Source of the DNA: Flammeovirgaceae bacterium
GTDB lineage: Bacteria > Bacteroidota > Bacteroidia > Cytophagales > Cyclobacteriaceae
Reading direction: 5' to 3'
Assembly (NCBI GenBank): GCA_016709845.1
Contig: JADJMA010000023.1
Coordinates: 65,932 to 129,931, forward strand
DNA length: 64,000 nt
The notes under the pieces are model-generated. The model did no database searches. It was given only the letters and a program-made list of their open reading frames with translations, and was not told the DNA's origin. Both the position numbers and the translations under genes were made by a program. Positions 49,430 through 58,830 of the stretch are shown here, one piece after another. Within the stretch, counting starts at the first letter, position 1. Each line of letters opens with the position of its first letter.

Positions 49430-49515
49430 GCTGCTTACAGCGATTATTTATGCGAAGGCAAATCCGGTAGCGATCTGCAAAACGTATAATGAACTGCTTA
49501 ACTACCGAATAGAAT

Positions 49516-50451
49516 TTATCGAACAACAAATTGAGTAGTGCCCATCAGGTAGCCATCGGTATATATTTCGACTTTGTAAGTTCCGGCAGTATATTCCGAA
49601 CCTTTGTCATAGACGAAAGCAAGTTGTTGTTGCGTATTGTCAAATAAAATTTCCTGCGCAGCAGTATAGAATTCTTCGCGGCCCCCTAATATAAAAGTTC
49701 CCGAACCTTTTGTCGTATCAAAAATAGGTTGCCCGTTTTCGTCAATCACCCGAATCAAAATCTTCTTCCCCTCAATAGGCGCAACTTTATTGTCGGCTAT
49801 GGAAAATTCAATTTTTATTTTTTCGAGCTGCTTTTTTCTAAAAGGAGATTCTTTCTCTTTGCCTTTTGAGTTTACCGAAACCAAACCAATATTCTCGGCT
49901 TTCAATTGCGAAGCAATAGCCACTTTGGTGGCAAGTTCGTCTTTGTTTTTGGTTACCCGATTCAACGAATCGTTTAATACATTTTGTTTTGTCTTAAGCG
50001 TTTTGTTTTCAGAATACAATTCTTTATTAACCGATTTTAGTTTGTCGATCTCATCATCTTTTAACTTCAGTAACTCTTCGTACCCCTCCAGCCGGTCTTT
50101 TAATTCTTTAATAGCTTTGGAGTTTCGGGTATTGCTCCGCTTTAATTCTGCCGTTACTTCGGCTTTCGCTTTTTCAAGTTCTGTAATGTCGCCCCCTAAT
50201 TTGGCAATCTCCGTAATTTTGAGATCGAGCTCCGCTTTTACATCATTCAGTCGCTGCATGGTAGAGGCCAGGTCTTCCTCGGTAGTCGCTAATTCTTCTT
50301 TCACCTCAACCTTCTCCTGATAATCCAGATATATTTTAATACTCTGTACGATAACAATGACAGATAGGATGCCGATAATAATGCCTGTTCTACCGCTTGT
50401 GTTTTTTGGCTCAGGAGCCTTGTTTGCGTTCGTTGGGGTGGGTGTAGTCAT
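49516..50451 (-). CDS. Membrane-anchored coiled-coil protein
   Basis: A 311-residue protein with a Pro/Thr/Asn-rich cytoplasmic start, one membrane helix (about 24-43), then a very long coiled coil (about 47-185) rich in Leu, Lys and Glu heptads. The C-terminal part (about 205-311) is beta-rich (KILIRVIDENGQPIFD, EFYTAAQEILFD, TYKVEIYTDGYLMG). Similar proteins are common in Bacteroidota and have no known function. A good promoter lies 20 bases upstream. No catalytic motif is visible. Confidence 0.72.
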   Translation of the reverse strand: MTTPTPTNANKAPEPKNTSGRTGIIIGILSVIVIVQSIKIYLDYQEKVEVKEELATTEEDLASTMQRLNDVKAELDLKITEIAKLGGDITELEKAKAEVTAELKRSNTRNSKAIKELKDRLEGYEELLKLKDDEIDKLKSVNKELYSENKTLKTKQNVLNDSLNRVTKNKDELATKVAIASQLKAENIGLVSVNSKGKEKESPFRKKQLEKIKIEFSIADNKVAPIEGKKILIRVIDENGQPIFDTTKGSGTFILGGREEFYTAAQEILFDNTQQQLAFVYDKGSEYTAGTYKVEIYTDGYLMGTTQFVVR

Positions 50452-50470
50452 GAATTAACAATTAAGCGCA

Positions 50471-50501
50471 CAAAAGTAGGATTTCTTGCAGCCATTATCA
50501 A
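50471..50501 (-). promoter_or_regulatory. Promoter of the coiled-coil gene
   Basis: TTG (50499-50501), 20 bases, then TACTTTTG (50471-50478) fits the Bacteroidota consensus. The start codon is 20 bases downstream on the minus strand. Confidence 0.65.
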
Positions 50502-50505
50502 CGAA

Positions 50506-51288
50506 TTATAAGGCCCAGGTGTAATGTTGTCGATTAAGTGCCGGATCAAAGAATAGAATGCCGCACCGGAATAAATCCGCACTGCCATAAACCAGGTCAT
50601 GGTGTCTTAATTCATTCCAGGCACGAGCCATCTCTTTCGAGTGATTAATATCATCGATAACAATAATTCCTTTTTCGGCCATGCGCCTGCTTAGCATCTG
50701 GAAATACCGAATGGTTGGCTCGTAGCGATGATTGGCATCCATTAAAACAAAATTTATTTTTGTCGGACTTTGAAGAAAGTTGGGAAGTGCAGTATCAATA
50801 TTCCCTTGAATGAGTTTGATATTTTTGGTTTCAAGGGACTCAAAATTAGTTAAAGCAATGTCACTCATCACCGAATGTCCTTCGAATGTGGTTACCTGCG
50901 AGTCTGGGTTCTTCGCGAGATAGAGCGTTGTAATTCCTGCAGAAGTTCCTAACTCAACAATGGCTGTCGCTTGTTGATAATGAACAATCCGATACAAGAA
51001 CTCGCAAACTTTCGTTGGACTGATACTGGTTGCTGCGACTTTCGACAGGGTTCGTTTTTCATTCTTAAAGTAGGAAGATGAGGCTCCTAAATCCTGCACG
51101 TCAATTTCCATAGTGCTTTCCAAAAGTTTTCTCCGTATTCGTTCAATATCTTCAAAGCCTGCATGGTTTTTCTTAGTGCGAATTACATTTTCATAAAAAT
51201 CAAAAAAGAATGGCGAGTGGATAGAGTGCTCACTAACCACATGGAGCCAGTGCCGGATATAGGATTTGATTTGAAAGAAGGGAATCAC
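50506..51288 (-). CDS. Class I SAM-dependent O-methyltransferase-like protein
   Basis: A 260-residue protein. IVELGTSAGITTLYLA (about 113-128) is SAM motif I, TFEGHSVMSDIA (about 136-147) is motif II, and INFVLMDANHRYEPT (about 174-188) is motif III with the acidic metal/AdoMet site of small-molecule O-methyltransferases; IVIDDINHSKEM (about 207-218) adds the metal-binding Asp. The N-terminal HSIHSPFFFDFYENVI is shared by a Bacteroidota subgroup. The substrate is unknown. The frame is intact. Confidence 0.82.
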   Translation of the reverse strand: MIPFFQIKSYIRHWLHVVSEHSIHSPFFFDFYENVIRTKKNHAGFEDIERIRRKLLESTMEIDVQDLGASSSYFKNEKRTLSKVAATSISPTKVCEFLYRIVHYQQATAIVELGTSAGITTLYLAKNPDSQVTTFEGHSVMSDIALTNFESLETKNIKLIQGNIDTALPNFLQSPTKINFVLMDANHRYEPTIRYFQMLSRRMAEKGIIVIDDINHSKEMARAWNELRHHDLVYGSADLFRCGILFFDPALNRQHYTWAL

Positions 51289-51334
51289 GTAATTCTAAAT
51301 GTAGAAAATAGGAGGCTTTGTCCTTATCAATGAA

Positions 51335-51721
51335 TTAGTTTAACCGGGTAGGAGCGATCATGGTAAACTCAGGAATTAGTACATCAAACCTGGCACCATT
51401 AACAATGCGTTCCATTTGATACGTGCCCACCATTTTACCAATACCCGATTTTAAATTACAACCGGAAACATATTGATGACTTTGTCCGGGTTCCAGAACG
51501 GGTTGTTGCCCCACAACACCTTCGCCTTCCACTTCGCGTGCTAAAAAACCAGCATCATGAATATGCCAATGCCTTCTTAAAAGCTGAATAGTAAAATCGC
51601 TTTGGTTTTCGATCGTAATGCGGTAAGTGAACACATAGTGATATTGGCTGGGACTTGAGTAGGAAGGTTGATACTCAGTTTCCACACTTACCTTAATTCC
51701 TTGTGTTATTTCGGCAATCAT
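51335..51721 (-). CDS. apaG: ApaG domain protein
   Basis: A 128-residue ApaG fold. GIKVSVETEYQPSYSSP (about 8-24) and LLRRHWHIHDA (about 43-53) followed by EVEGEGVVGQQPVLEPG (about 58-74) are diagnostic. ApaG has an immunoglobulin-like fold and is linked to nucleotide phosphate metabolism or to protein binding, with no clear enzyme role. A -7-like box is very close upstream. The gene is divergent from ung, whose start is 69 bases away. Confidence 0.9.
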   Translation of the reverse strand: MIAEITQGIKVSVETEYQPSYSSPSQYHYVFTYRITIENQSDFTIQLLRRHWHIHDAGFLAREVEGEGVVGQQPVLEPGQSHQYVSGCNLKSGIGKMVGTYQMERIVNGARFDVLIPEFTMIAPTRLN

Positions 51722-51726
51722 TCGTC

Positions 51727-51755
51727 CAAAAATATCAATTTTTTCTATTTTTCAA
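51727..51755 (-). promoter_or_regulatory. Possible apaG promoter close to the start codon
   Basis: TATTTTTG (51727-51734) with TTG at 51753-51755 (gap 18) fits the consensus loosely. The -7 box ends six bases before the ATG, so, if used, the mRNA would be nearly leaderless. Confidence 0.4.
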
Positions 51756-51789
51756 CCCGGTTACAACTTTCGTTCACCGAAATTTACTC

Positions 51790-52458
51790 ATGGTTACAGA
51801 TATAAAAATCGCATCATCCTGGAAAGAAGGACTCAAAAAGGAGTTCGAAGAACCTTATTTCGCACAATTAATCAGTTTTGTTAAGGAAGAATATAAAACA
51901 CAAGCAGTTTATCCGCCCGGCAAAGAAATTTTTCGGGCGTTTGATAGCACCGGCTTTGAGCAGGTTAAAGTGGTAATTATTGGGCAGGATCCTTATCACG
52001 GAGCCGGCCAGGCAAATGGTCTCTGTTTCTCTGTCAGGGAGGGTATCGCAATACCGCGTTCACTTAAAAATATCTTTACGGAAATTTATAGCGATTTAGG
52101 TAAACCTATTCCAAAAAGTGGTGATCTGGAGCGATGGGCTAATCAGGGGGTTCTCCTTCTCAATGCTACGCTAACCGTAAGAGCTTCCTCACCCGGCTCG
52201 CATCAAAACAAAGGATGGGAACTTTTTACTGATGCGGTGATCAGGGAGATTTCTGATAAGAAGAATAATGTCGTGTTTCTTTTATGGGGTGCCTATGCAC
52301 AAAAGAAGGGGCAGATCATTGACCGCAGTCGCCATCTCGTATTGATGTCCCCTCATCCGTCTCCGTTTTCTGCTGACCGTGGTTTTTTTGGCAACAAGCA
52401 TTTCAGTAAAACCAACGAATACCTGAAAGCCAAAGGACTTAAGGAAATTGATTGGTGA
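51790..52458 (+). CDS. ung: Uracil-DNA glycosylase
   Basis: Family 1 UDG, which removes uracil from DNA. I take the ATG at 51790; the longer upstream reading overlaps apaG and has no homology-like residues. VVIIGQDPYHGAGQANGLCF (about 58-77) carries the catalytic Asp, and LMSPHPSPFSADRGFFG (about 182-198) carries the HPSP loop with the catalytic His. The length is about 222 residues, as usual. Frame intact. Confidence 0.95.
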   Translation: MVTDIKIASSWKEGLKKEFEEPYFAQLISFVKEEYKTQAVYPPGKEIFRAFDSTGFEQVKVVIIGQDPYHGAGQANGLCFSVREGIAIPRSLKNIFTEIYSDLGKPIPKSGDLERWANQGVLLLNATLTVRASSPGSHQNKGWELFTDAVIREISDKKNNVVFLLWGAYAQKKGQIIDRSRHLVLMSPHPSPFSADRGFFGNKHFSKTNEYLKAKGLKEIDW

Positions 52459-52564
52459 ACCCTGGTCTCTGGTTACCTGTTACCACTGGATTCTAGTCAC
52501 TAGCCACTGATTACTGAACACCAATGACTAACTGATTATCCAAAACGACTATCCGAACCAGTTA
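52459..52564. repeat. Low-complexity spacer of short degenerate repeats
   Basis: The gap between ung and lepB is made of short imperfect units such as CCACTGGATT, CACTGATTACTGA and CAATGACTAACTGATTA. It resembles 36361-36520. No hairpin terminator is obvious. Confidence 0.5.
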
Positions 52565-53716
52565 TCATTTAAAGAACCTACTCCATCGGATCTTGTTGAG
52601 GAAACTTCCGTGCTTATCAATGGATAACCAGATAAAGAATCCTTTGCCTACAATGTGATCTTCGGGCACAAAGCCCCAATACCGTGAGTCGAGGGAGTTA
52701 TGGCGATTATCACCCATCATAAAGTAATAGTTCTGATTAAAGGTGTACTCTGTCACTTCTTTCCCTTCTATGAAAAGTTTCCCGCCTTCAATTTTAACTT
52801 CTTTATTATGATCATACTTCTCAATTACTTTCCCATAGGTATATAAGGTCGAGTCATTGATGGGGATCTTCATTCCTTCTTTTGGTATCACTAAAGGACC
52901 ATAGTTATCACCATTCCAACGTTCGTATTTCCCACCAGGAAAAATTCTCGTATCCGGCCCTTCATGGGTGCGATAGTCTTCCGAAACGGAAATAACATAA
53001 GGCAACGCTTTCAGTTTGTCAACTTTCTCCTGCGTAAGAAACATTTGATAAACCGCTTTGCCCGCTTCCGGTCTTCCCATAAAATCATAATCATCCGGAT
53101 CAAGATCCAGAGCCTCCAGATTGCGTTCGTTGATCTCATCTTTAGCCGTCACTAGGTAGCTAAGTTGCATTTGAGGTGGATTGACCTCTGCTTCTCCATT
53201 TATAATTAACTGTCGGTCTTTAATTTCAAGTATATCGCCCGATACAGCCACACAACGCTTGATGTAATTGGTTTTTAAATCAACCGGATAATCTATCCAG
53301 GTGGCTTGGTTAGTACTGGGGTAATTATTTTCCGCAATACCAGGCACATTAAAGACAACCACATCATTACGCTTTACGTGGGTAAAACCAGGCAAGCGAT
53401 ACGTTGGCAATTGAACCCAATCGAGGTAAGAAGGAATATTCGTAAACCAGATCTTTTGGTGCGTAAGTGGAATTTGAAGCGGAGTGCGTGGAGTACGCGT
53501 GCCATAATGAAATTTACTCACAAACAGAAAGTCACCCACCAGCATGGAGTTTTCCATGGAAGGGGTAGGGATTGTGTAGGCCTCCATAATCAGCCAACGA
53601 ATTAAGGTAGCTGCGACAACGGCAAAGAGAACCGCATCCCACCATTCTCGCAAGGCCGATTTTGGCTTTCTTTCGCCTTCTGTTTTCGCTTTCTTCTCCC
53701 AAAACTTCCAATTCAT
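52565..53716 (-). CDS. lepB: Signal peptidase I
   Basis: Membrane serine protease that cleaves signal peptides. An N-terminal membrane helix (about 26-44) is followed by TIPTPSMENSMLVGDFLF (about 49-66; Ser nucleophile) and NYIKRCVAVSGDILEI (about 148-163; general-base Lys). The C-terminal MGDNRHNSLDSRYWGFVPE (about 334-352) is the family's last motif. The 383-residue length includes the large insertion found in Bacteroidota homologues. Downstream of dapB in the conserved parA-parB-DUF5683-dapB-lepB order. Confidence 0.95.
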   Translation of the reverse strand: MNWKFWEKKAKTEGERKPKSALREWWDAVLFAVVAATLIRWLIMEAYTIPTPSMENSMLVGDFLFVSKFHYGTRTPRTPLQIPLTHQKIWFTNIPSYLDWVQLPTYRLPGFTHVKRNDVVVFNVPGIAENNYPSTNQATWIDYPVDLKTNYIKRCVAVSGDILEIKDRQLIINGEAEVNPPQMQLSYLVTAKDEINERNLEALDLDPDDYDFMGRPEAGKAVYQMFLTQEKVDKLKALPYVISVSEDYRTHEGPDTRIFPGGKYERWNGDNYGPLVIPKEGMKIPINDSTLYTYGKVIEKYDHNKEVKIEGGKLFIEGKEVTEYTFNQNYYFMMGDNRHNSLDSRYWGFVPEDHIVGKGFFIWLSIDKHGSFLNKIRWSRFFK

Positions 53717-53769
53717 ATCAAGAACATTTAAAAATCTGGCAAATAAACTGATTTTTGAGTTAGCAGGGG

Positions 53770-54474
53770 CTACAACTTTAAAAAATCATCCATAGTAAAA
53801 ACTCCTTTTTTTCCGGCTAACCATTCAGCTACCAGAACAGCACCCAAAGCAAACCCTTCGCGGGAATGCGCGGTATGGGTGATTTCGACATCGTCTACGG
53901 CCGATTTGTACTTGACCACATGCGTACCCGGTGCTGGATCAACGCGGAAAGACTTAATAACGAGCGCTTCTGGATTTTCGGTTGTCTCCAAGACCCATTC
54001 TTTTTCCGGTTTAGATTTTTGATAACTCCATCTGCCAGTGAAATAGCTGTGCCACTGGGGGCATCTTTTTTTGGGTATGATGAGTTTCGTCAATTGAAAC
54101 TTCGTACTGTGGGTATCGATCCATGATGCGCGCTAAATATTCGTTTAGCTTAAAAAAATGTTTACACCCAGGCTAAAGTTTGATGAATAGAGTAGCGTTC
54201 CGTTTTTCTCTTTGCAAAAGTCCTCTACGGCTGGCTGATCATTTCCCCAACCCGTGGTACCACACACAACCGGAATGCCTTTTTCAATACATACGTTCAG
54301 ATTACTAACTACCGACTGTGGCTGAGTAAATTCAATAGCCACATCGACCGGATCTTGAAAGTCATTTAAGTTATCGCCAACATCAATCTTACCGGCAATC
54401 TTATGCCCACGGCTAAGCGCGATGGTTTCAATTGCTTTGCCCATTTTACCATACCCAATCAGCAATATCTTCAT
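53770..54474 (-). CDS. dapB: 4-hydroxy-tetrahydrodipicolinate reductase (several frameshifts)
   Basis: Lysine/diaminopimelate synthesis enzyme that reduces 4-hydroxytetrahydrodipicolinate with NAD(P)H. ATG 54474 starts MKILLIGYGKMGKAIE (dinucleotide motif), and VVCGTTGWGND (about 75-85) is conserved. Missing bases near 54145 and between 54100 and 54010 break the middle; the continuous reading is VNIFFKLNEYLARIMDRYPQ, then SIDETHHTQKKDAPSGTAIS with the catalytic His/Lys region, then KEWVLETTE and a C-terminal HTAHSREGFALGAV. The product should be about 238 residues. The other starts (GTG 54483) are less likely. Confidence 0.88.
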
Positions 54475-54500
54475 CCGTTTCACTTAAACGTGTTCCGTTA

Positions 54501-55097
54501 TCAAAATTTAAAGATCAAAGCCATACCCGTGCTGCGTCCCATCTGTAAACTGTTTTCCATCATGGGTTCAAGACGCACCTGAAGTTTTGGATTCAAATCA
54601 AATTCTTTCAGATGCGCATCCACATGCGCATCGACTATTTGAAGGAGATAAAACATGCCCGTCATAATAATAAAAAAATCACGCTGCCGCCTGGCCTTGT
54701 TGATAAGGGTACGAAGTTGTTCCTCCGTTAATCCATCCGGACTTACACCCCCGGAACTTGGATCGTTGATAATATCAAAGAGATCATCGGTGTATTTTTT
54801 GTATTCCGTGTGATAAAAATGGTCTACATAAATCAATGCGCCAAAGCCACCATAGACAAAGGGCAATTTCCAGTATTTTTTGTTGTAGATCTGACCCAGC
54901 CCGGGCATCACGGCCGAATAAAACAAAGCTTTACGCGGATCAAACCGGGTTGCATAGGATTCGATGGGCTCAACAGGCCGGGTATCTGCCGCTACGGTAT
55001 CGGCCAGATTTCCACGTGGTATGGTGTCTGTTCTGCTCTCTTGCGAATAACAGGCTGTAAATGAAAACAACAGGATGCCAAGAATGGCTTCGCGCAT
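54501..55097 (-). CDS. DUF5683 membrane protein
   Basis: A 198-residue protein with a signal peptide or lipobox at the N-terminus (FTACYSQ) and the DUF5683 core: FDPRKALFYSAVMPGLGQIY (about 52-71), NKKYWKLPFVYGGFGALIY (about 72-90) and two or three hydrophobic helices, ending KLQVRLEPMMENSLQ. It lies between parB and dapB, an order conserved in Bacteroidota. The function is unknown. It overlaps nothing and begins directly beside parB's stop. Confidence 0.85.
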   Translation of the reverse strand: MREAILGILLFSFTACYSQESRTDTIPRGNLADTVAADTRPVEPIESYATRFDPRKALFYSAVMPGLGQIYNKKYWKLPFVYGGFGALIYVDHFYHTEYKKYTDDLFDIINDPSSGGVSPDGLTEEQLRTLINKARRQRDFFIIMTGMFYLLQIVDAHVDAHLKEFDLNPKLQVRLEPMMENSLQMGRSTGMALIFKF

Positions 55098-55098
55098 G

Positions 55099-55995
55099 CT
55101 ACAATTTTAGAATATCAAGAATTCGATTAAGATCTTCAACGGATAAAAACGGGATTCGGATATCACCTTTCTTGCCGTCACTCTTAACACTAACTTTCGT
55201 GCCAAAATGCGAGGATAGACGGGATTGTAATTGATTAATTTCTTTTGACTGGGCAGGGGCAGCTGAAGGAGCCTCCTTTGTACCCGTCATTAACTGGCGT
55301 GCTAACTCCTCTACTTTTCGAACAGATAAGTCTTCGGCCAACACTTTTTTGAAAATGAAAAGTTGCGACTCAGGATTTTCAACATTGATGATGGCTCGGG
55401 CATGCCCCATCGATAGTCGGTTATCACGCAATGCAATTTGAATATCGGGCGGAAGCTTAAGCAACCGGAGATAATTGGTAACGGTTGAACGATTTTTACC
55501 AACACGTTCGCCTAATTCCTCTTGTTTTAAATTACATTCACTAATAAGTCGTTGATAGCTCAAAGAAATCTCAATCGGATTTAAATTTTCGCGTTGTATG
55601 TTTTCGATCAACGCCATCTCCAGCATTTGCTGATCGTCTGCGGTGCGAACATAAGCGGGCACGGCAGTAAGCCCTGCTAATTTTGATGCCTGAAACCTGC
55701 GCTCACCGGAGATTAACTGATACTGATGGGAAGCCAGTCTTCGCACGGTGATCGGCTGGATAATGCCATGCACTTTAATAGACTCGGCAAGTTCGTTGAG
55801 AGCCTCCTTATCAAAATGTTGGCGAGGTTGAAACGGGTTTGTTTCTATCTCGCTAAGCGGAATCTCGTTAATAGAATCATTGGATGGGTTATGCGATCCT
55901 GCGGGCGAACTGACATCCACATCTAACCGAACCTCCTCGGGTGTGTCGCTCAATAGGGCACTCAAGCCCCGGCCTAATGCTTTTTTCTTGCTCAT
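55099..55995 (-). CDS. parB: ParB/Spo0J chromosome-partition protein
   Basis: A 298-residue DNA-binding CTPase. The N-terminal tail KKALGRGLSALL (about 3-14) is the ParA-activating peptide, the ParB nuclease-like domain begins IETNPFQPRQHFD (about 50-62) with GERRFQASKLAG (about 97-108; CTP-binding), and the helix-turn-helix is EELGERVGKNRSTVTNYLRL (about 156-175). It loads on parS sites. Its start overlaps the parA stop by four bases. Frame intact. Confidence 0.96.
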   Translation of the reverse strand: MSKKKALGRGLSALLSDTPEEVRLDVDVSSPAGSHNPSNDSINEIPLSEIETNPFQPRQHFDKEALNELAESIKVHGIIQPITVRRLASHQYQLISGERRFQASKLAGLTAVPAYVRTADDQQMLEMALIENIQRENLNPIEISLSYQRLISECNLKQEELGERVGKNRSTVTNYLRLLKLPPDIQIALRDNRLSMGHARAIINVENPESQLFIFKKVLAEDLSVRKVEELARQLMTGTKEAPSAAPAQSKEINQLQSRLSSHFGTKVSVKSDGKKGDIRIPFLSVEDLNRILDILKL

Positions 55996-56764
55996 CGTAC
56001 TATTCCATTTTTATCGAGAATCTCATGAGCCAGGTTTAAATAACTAATGGCTCCTTTACTCTCGGCATCGTGCACAATTACGGGTAGACCAAAACTGGGC
56101 GCTTCACTTAGCTTTACGTTTCGTGGAATAATCGTTTTGAAGGCGATGTTCTTAAAATGAGTCCGCACTTCTTCTACAACCTGATTACCCAACGAAGTAC
56201 GGGAATCATACAAGGTTAATAGAATTCCTTCTATCTCAAGTTTTGGGTTTAGCCTGGTCTGAATGATCTTAATCGTATTCAACAGTTTACCCAACCCTTC
56301 GAGTGCAAAATATTCGCACTGCACGGGTATCATCACGGAGTCGGCTGCGGTAAGGGAGTTAATGGTAATCAAACCTAGCGAGGGGGAGCAATCGATAATG
56401 ATGAAATCATACAAATCCTTTACACGAGCAAGAGCATTTTTCATTTTCTCTTCCCGGTGTTCAATATTCACCATCTCCACTTCCGCACCAACCAGATCGA
56501 TGTGTGAAGGAAGAATATCCAGATACTTTAAATCATTTTTGACGATGGCGTCCAACGGGTTTACACCATCGACCATGCATTCATAAATACTCTTTTTACT
56601 TCTTTCGGATTAATACCCAAACCCGAAGTAGAGTTGGCCTGCGGGTCTGCATCCACCAGTAGAGTTTTACACTCGAGCACAGCAAGACTGGCAGCCAGGT
56701 TAATGGCTGTGGTGGTTTTGCCAACGCCTCCTTTTTGATTCGCTATCGCGATTATTTTACCCAT
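55992..56764 (-). CDS. parA: ParA family ATPase (frameshifted)
   Basis: Chromosome-partition ATPase. The start has the deviant Walker A KGGVGKTTTAINLAASLA (about 11-28) and TLLVDADPQANSTSGLG (about 36-52). The frame breaks near 56590; one added A gives KKSIYECMVDGVNPLDAIV and continues DFIIIDCSPSLGLITIN (Walker B) to the stop at 55992. Repaired length is about 257 residues, as expected. It is followed by parB with an overlap; upstream is the terminator of yidC. Confidence 0.93.
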
Positions 56765-56789
56765 TATCAGGTTTTCAGTGGTTGTTCAG

Positions 56790-56820
56790 TTAAAAAAATA
56801 ACCCCGAGTAATCGGGGCTA
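56790..56820 (-). terminator. Rho-independent terminator after yidC
   Basis: On the minus strand AGCCCCGA-TTAC-TCGGGGTT forms a six- to seven-base stem, followed by TTATTTTTTT. It lies between the yidC stop and parA start, so parA should have its own promoter. Confidence 0.8.
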
Positions 56821-56835
56821 CAAATATAAGCGAAT

Positions 56836-56925
56836 ACACAAATTATCCATTGTCAATTATCCACTGTCCAGTAGCCTACCTCTTCAAATTGTCCATTGTC
56901 AATTATCCATTGTCAATTTGCCCTT
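56836..56925. repeat. CAATTATCCATTGT-type direct repeats
   Basis: At least four copies or part-copies of a 14- to 16-base unit (AATTATCCATTGTC, with variants) fill the gap between yidC and its terminator. A related unit occurs before yidC at 58755-58830. Confidence 0.6.
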
Positions 56926-58720
56926 ACTTCTTCTTACTCGCCTTCCGCGCCTCTTCACTGGCCTTCATGGCTTGTTCTAGTTTGCTCATGAAGCTGGATT
57001 TTTTACCCGTTCCCCCACCGGCTAACATCTTCTTTTTGTGATCTTCCATCACGGCTATGATTTTGTCTTCATCAACAAAACGCTTGATGATCGCCTGTTG
57101 GGCAAACGTTATGAGGTTGGAAACAAAGTAATAGAAACTTAACCCGGCCGAAAAAGAGTTGAGTACAAACATAAAAATTACGGGCATAATCATCCCCATG
57201 GATTTCATAGGGCCCTGCACATTGCTGAGCTGATTATTTTGCCAGGTATATATTATAGTTGAGGCTGTCATTAACAGCACAAATAAACTTACATGACTTC
57301 CATAAACTGGAATGGTGAAGGGTAAGTTGATAATTGAATCGTAAGTAGAAAGATCTTCGGCCCACAGAAATGGTTTTTGTCGCAACTCAATGGAAACAGG
57401 GAAGAAATAAAACATAGAGAAAAGAATCGGCATTTGAAGTAAGAGCGGAATACAGCCACTAAAGGGATTAACCCCCGCCTGTTGATACAACTTCATCTGA
57501 TCTTGCTGATTTTGAGTCATGTTCTCTCCGTTCTTTTCCTTAATGAGGTCTAACTCAGGCTTGAGCAATTTCATTTTTGCCATCCCCAGATACGACTTAT
57601 ACGAAAGGGGCAGTAAAAGAATTTTTACAAACAAAACAAGGATAACAATGATTAACCCATAGCTGCCGACAAAGCCCTCGAGAAAATGAAAAATGGGAAT
57701 GATAACAAACTTGTTGATCCAAAGCATAGGTGGCCAGCCCAGGTCCAGGTTCCGCGAAAATCCCTCAGCCACGGTGGGTAGTACCTTATAATCATTCGGA
57801 CCGAAGTAATAGCGAAACGATGCTTTATTCGTTGAGACATCCTCGGCAGGGATGTATAATTCTAAACTGGCGTCCTTCACGACCAGCGAATCATGCACAT
57901 TCGCCACCGTTTTAACTTCTCCGCCCGAAAAAGAATTCTTTGCAAGGATCGCAGAGATAAAAAATTTCTGGCGTATAGCTACCCATTTGACGGGTGTTGC
58001 CAACATTTCCGTTTTAAGATCGGTTGCTGTTTGCGTGAGATGATCAAAGTCTCCATTCACATCATAATAGTTGATGGTCGTTTTGGTACGACTGTCTGCA
58101 ATTGCTTTCTCCTGCAAAGGAACCTGATCGTTCCATCGATAGGTGAGATTCTTTCCGCTCAAGACAAGATCGGAAGTTTGAATTTGATACCCGATTTGAT
58201 AGCCGGAAGGGGGAATGGCATACACATGTTTAACAAACCCCGTCTCACTGGTGTTGGCGGTAAGGGTTACAAGGGTAGTATCATTTTTTTTCGAACTGCT
58301 AACGGAGTAAAAAAGTTTATAAAGATCTACTTCTTTGCCTTCGTAAGTTGTTAGTAGTGAAAAGTGATTGTTGCCATCTTTAGCAAGATAAAGAGGTGTT
58401 TGAGAATAGGTTTTGAATTTCTTTAACTCTACTTCTTTAATAAATCCCTGGTTAGACACTTGAATTCGTAGGTCCGCATTTTCAATCGAAGTGAGTGACT
58501 CATTTCCCGTAAGGAGTGAAGACAAACTACCATACTGCTGCAACACTGCTCCGGAAGGCAAATTGCTTTTTTGTAGATGTTGTTAAACTATCTTTTTAAC
58601 AACCGGAGTTGTAACCTCGGCCAGGGCGGCATCGGGTGTTGGTGGCGTGGGCGTTAAATTAAAATACACTAAGAGCATTACCGCAATAAGCGTAAGTCCT
58701 ATGGCCGAATTTCTATCCAT
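56924..58720 (-). CDS. yidC: Membrane protein insertase YidC (interrupted near its N-terminus)
   Basis: Inserts membrane proteins. ATG 58720 starts MDRNSAIGLTLIAVMLLVYF, the classic first membrane helix of Gram-negative YidC. About 45 codons later a TAA (58584-58586 region) interrupts the frame, which then resumes in phase with SNLPSGAVLQQYGSL. Two A runs near 58587 and 58567 could each be short, in which case the passage reads VVKKDSLTTSTKKS; this is why I treat it as errors. The periplasmic P1 domain and the membrane core (about 360-575, QQMKLYQQAGVNPFSGCIP) follow. Total about 599 residues. Confidence 0.9.
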
Positions 58721-58754
58721 GATAAATCCTAATTTTAAATACTCTCAAACTTCA

Positions 58755-58830
58755 CTTCCTATTGATAAATTAATTGTCAACTGTCAATTGACCACTGTCA
58801 ATTCTGAATGGTTTCATTTTCAATTGTCAA
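58755..58830. repeat. AATTGTCAACTGTC-type short repeats before yidC
   Basis: Imperfect units (TTAATTGTCAACTGTCAATTG, CCACTGTCAATT, CAATTGTCAAC) fill most of the gap between pyrG and yidC. No promoter was identified with confidence in them. Confidence 0.5.

Noticed and set aside
55008..55023. parS-like site inside DUF5683 next to parB
   Set aside because: The core CCACGTGG is present, but the flanks match the parS consensus at only about three of eight positions. CACGTG occurs elsewhere in the window too.
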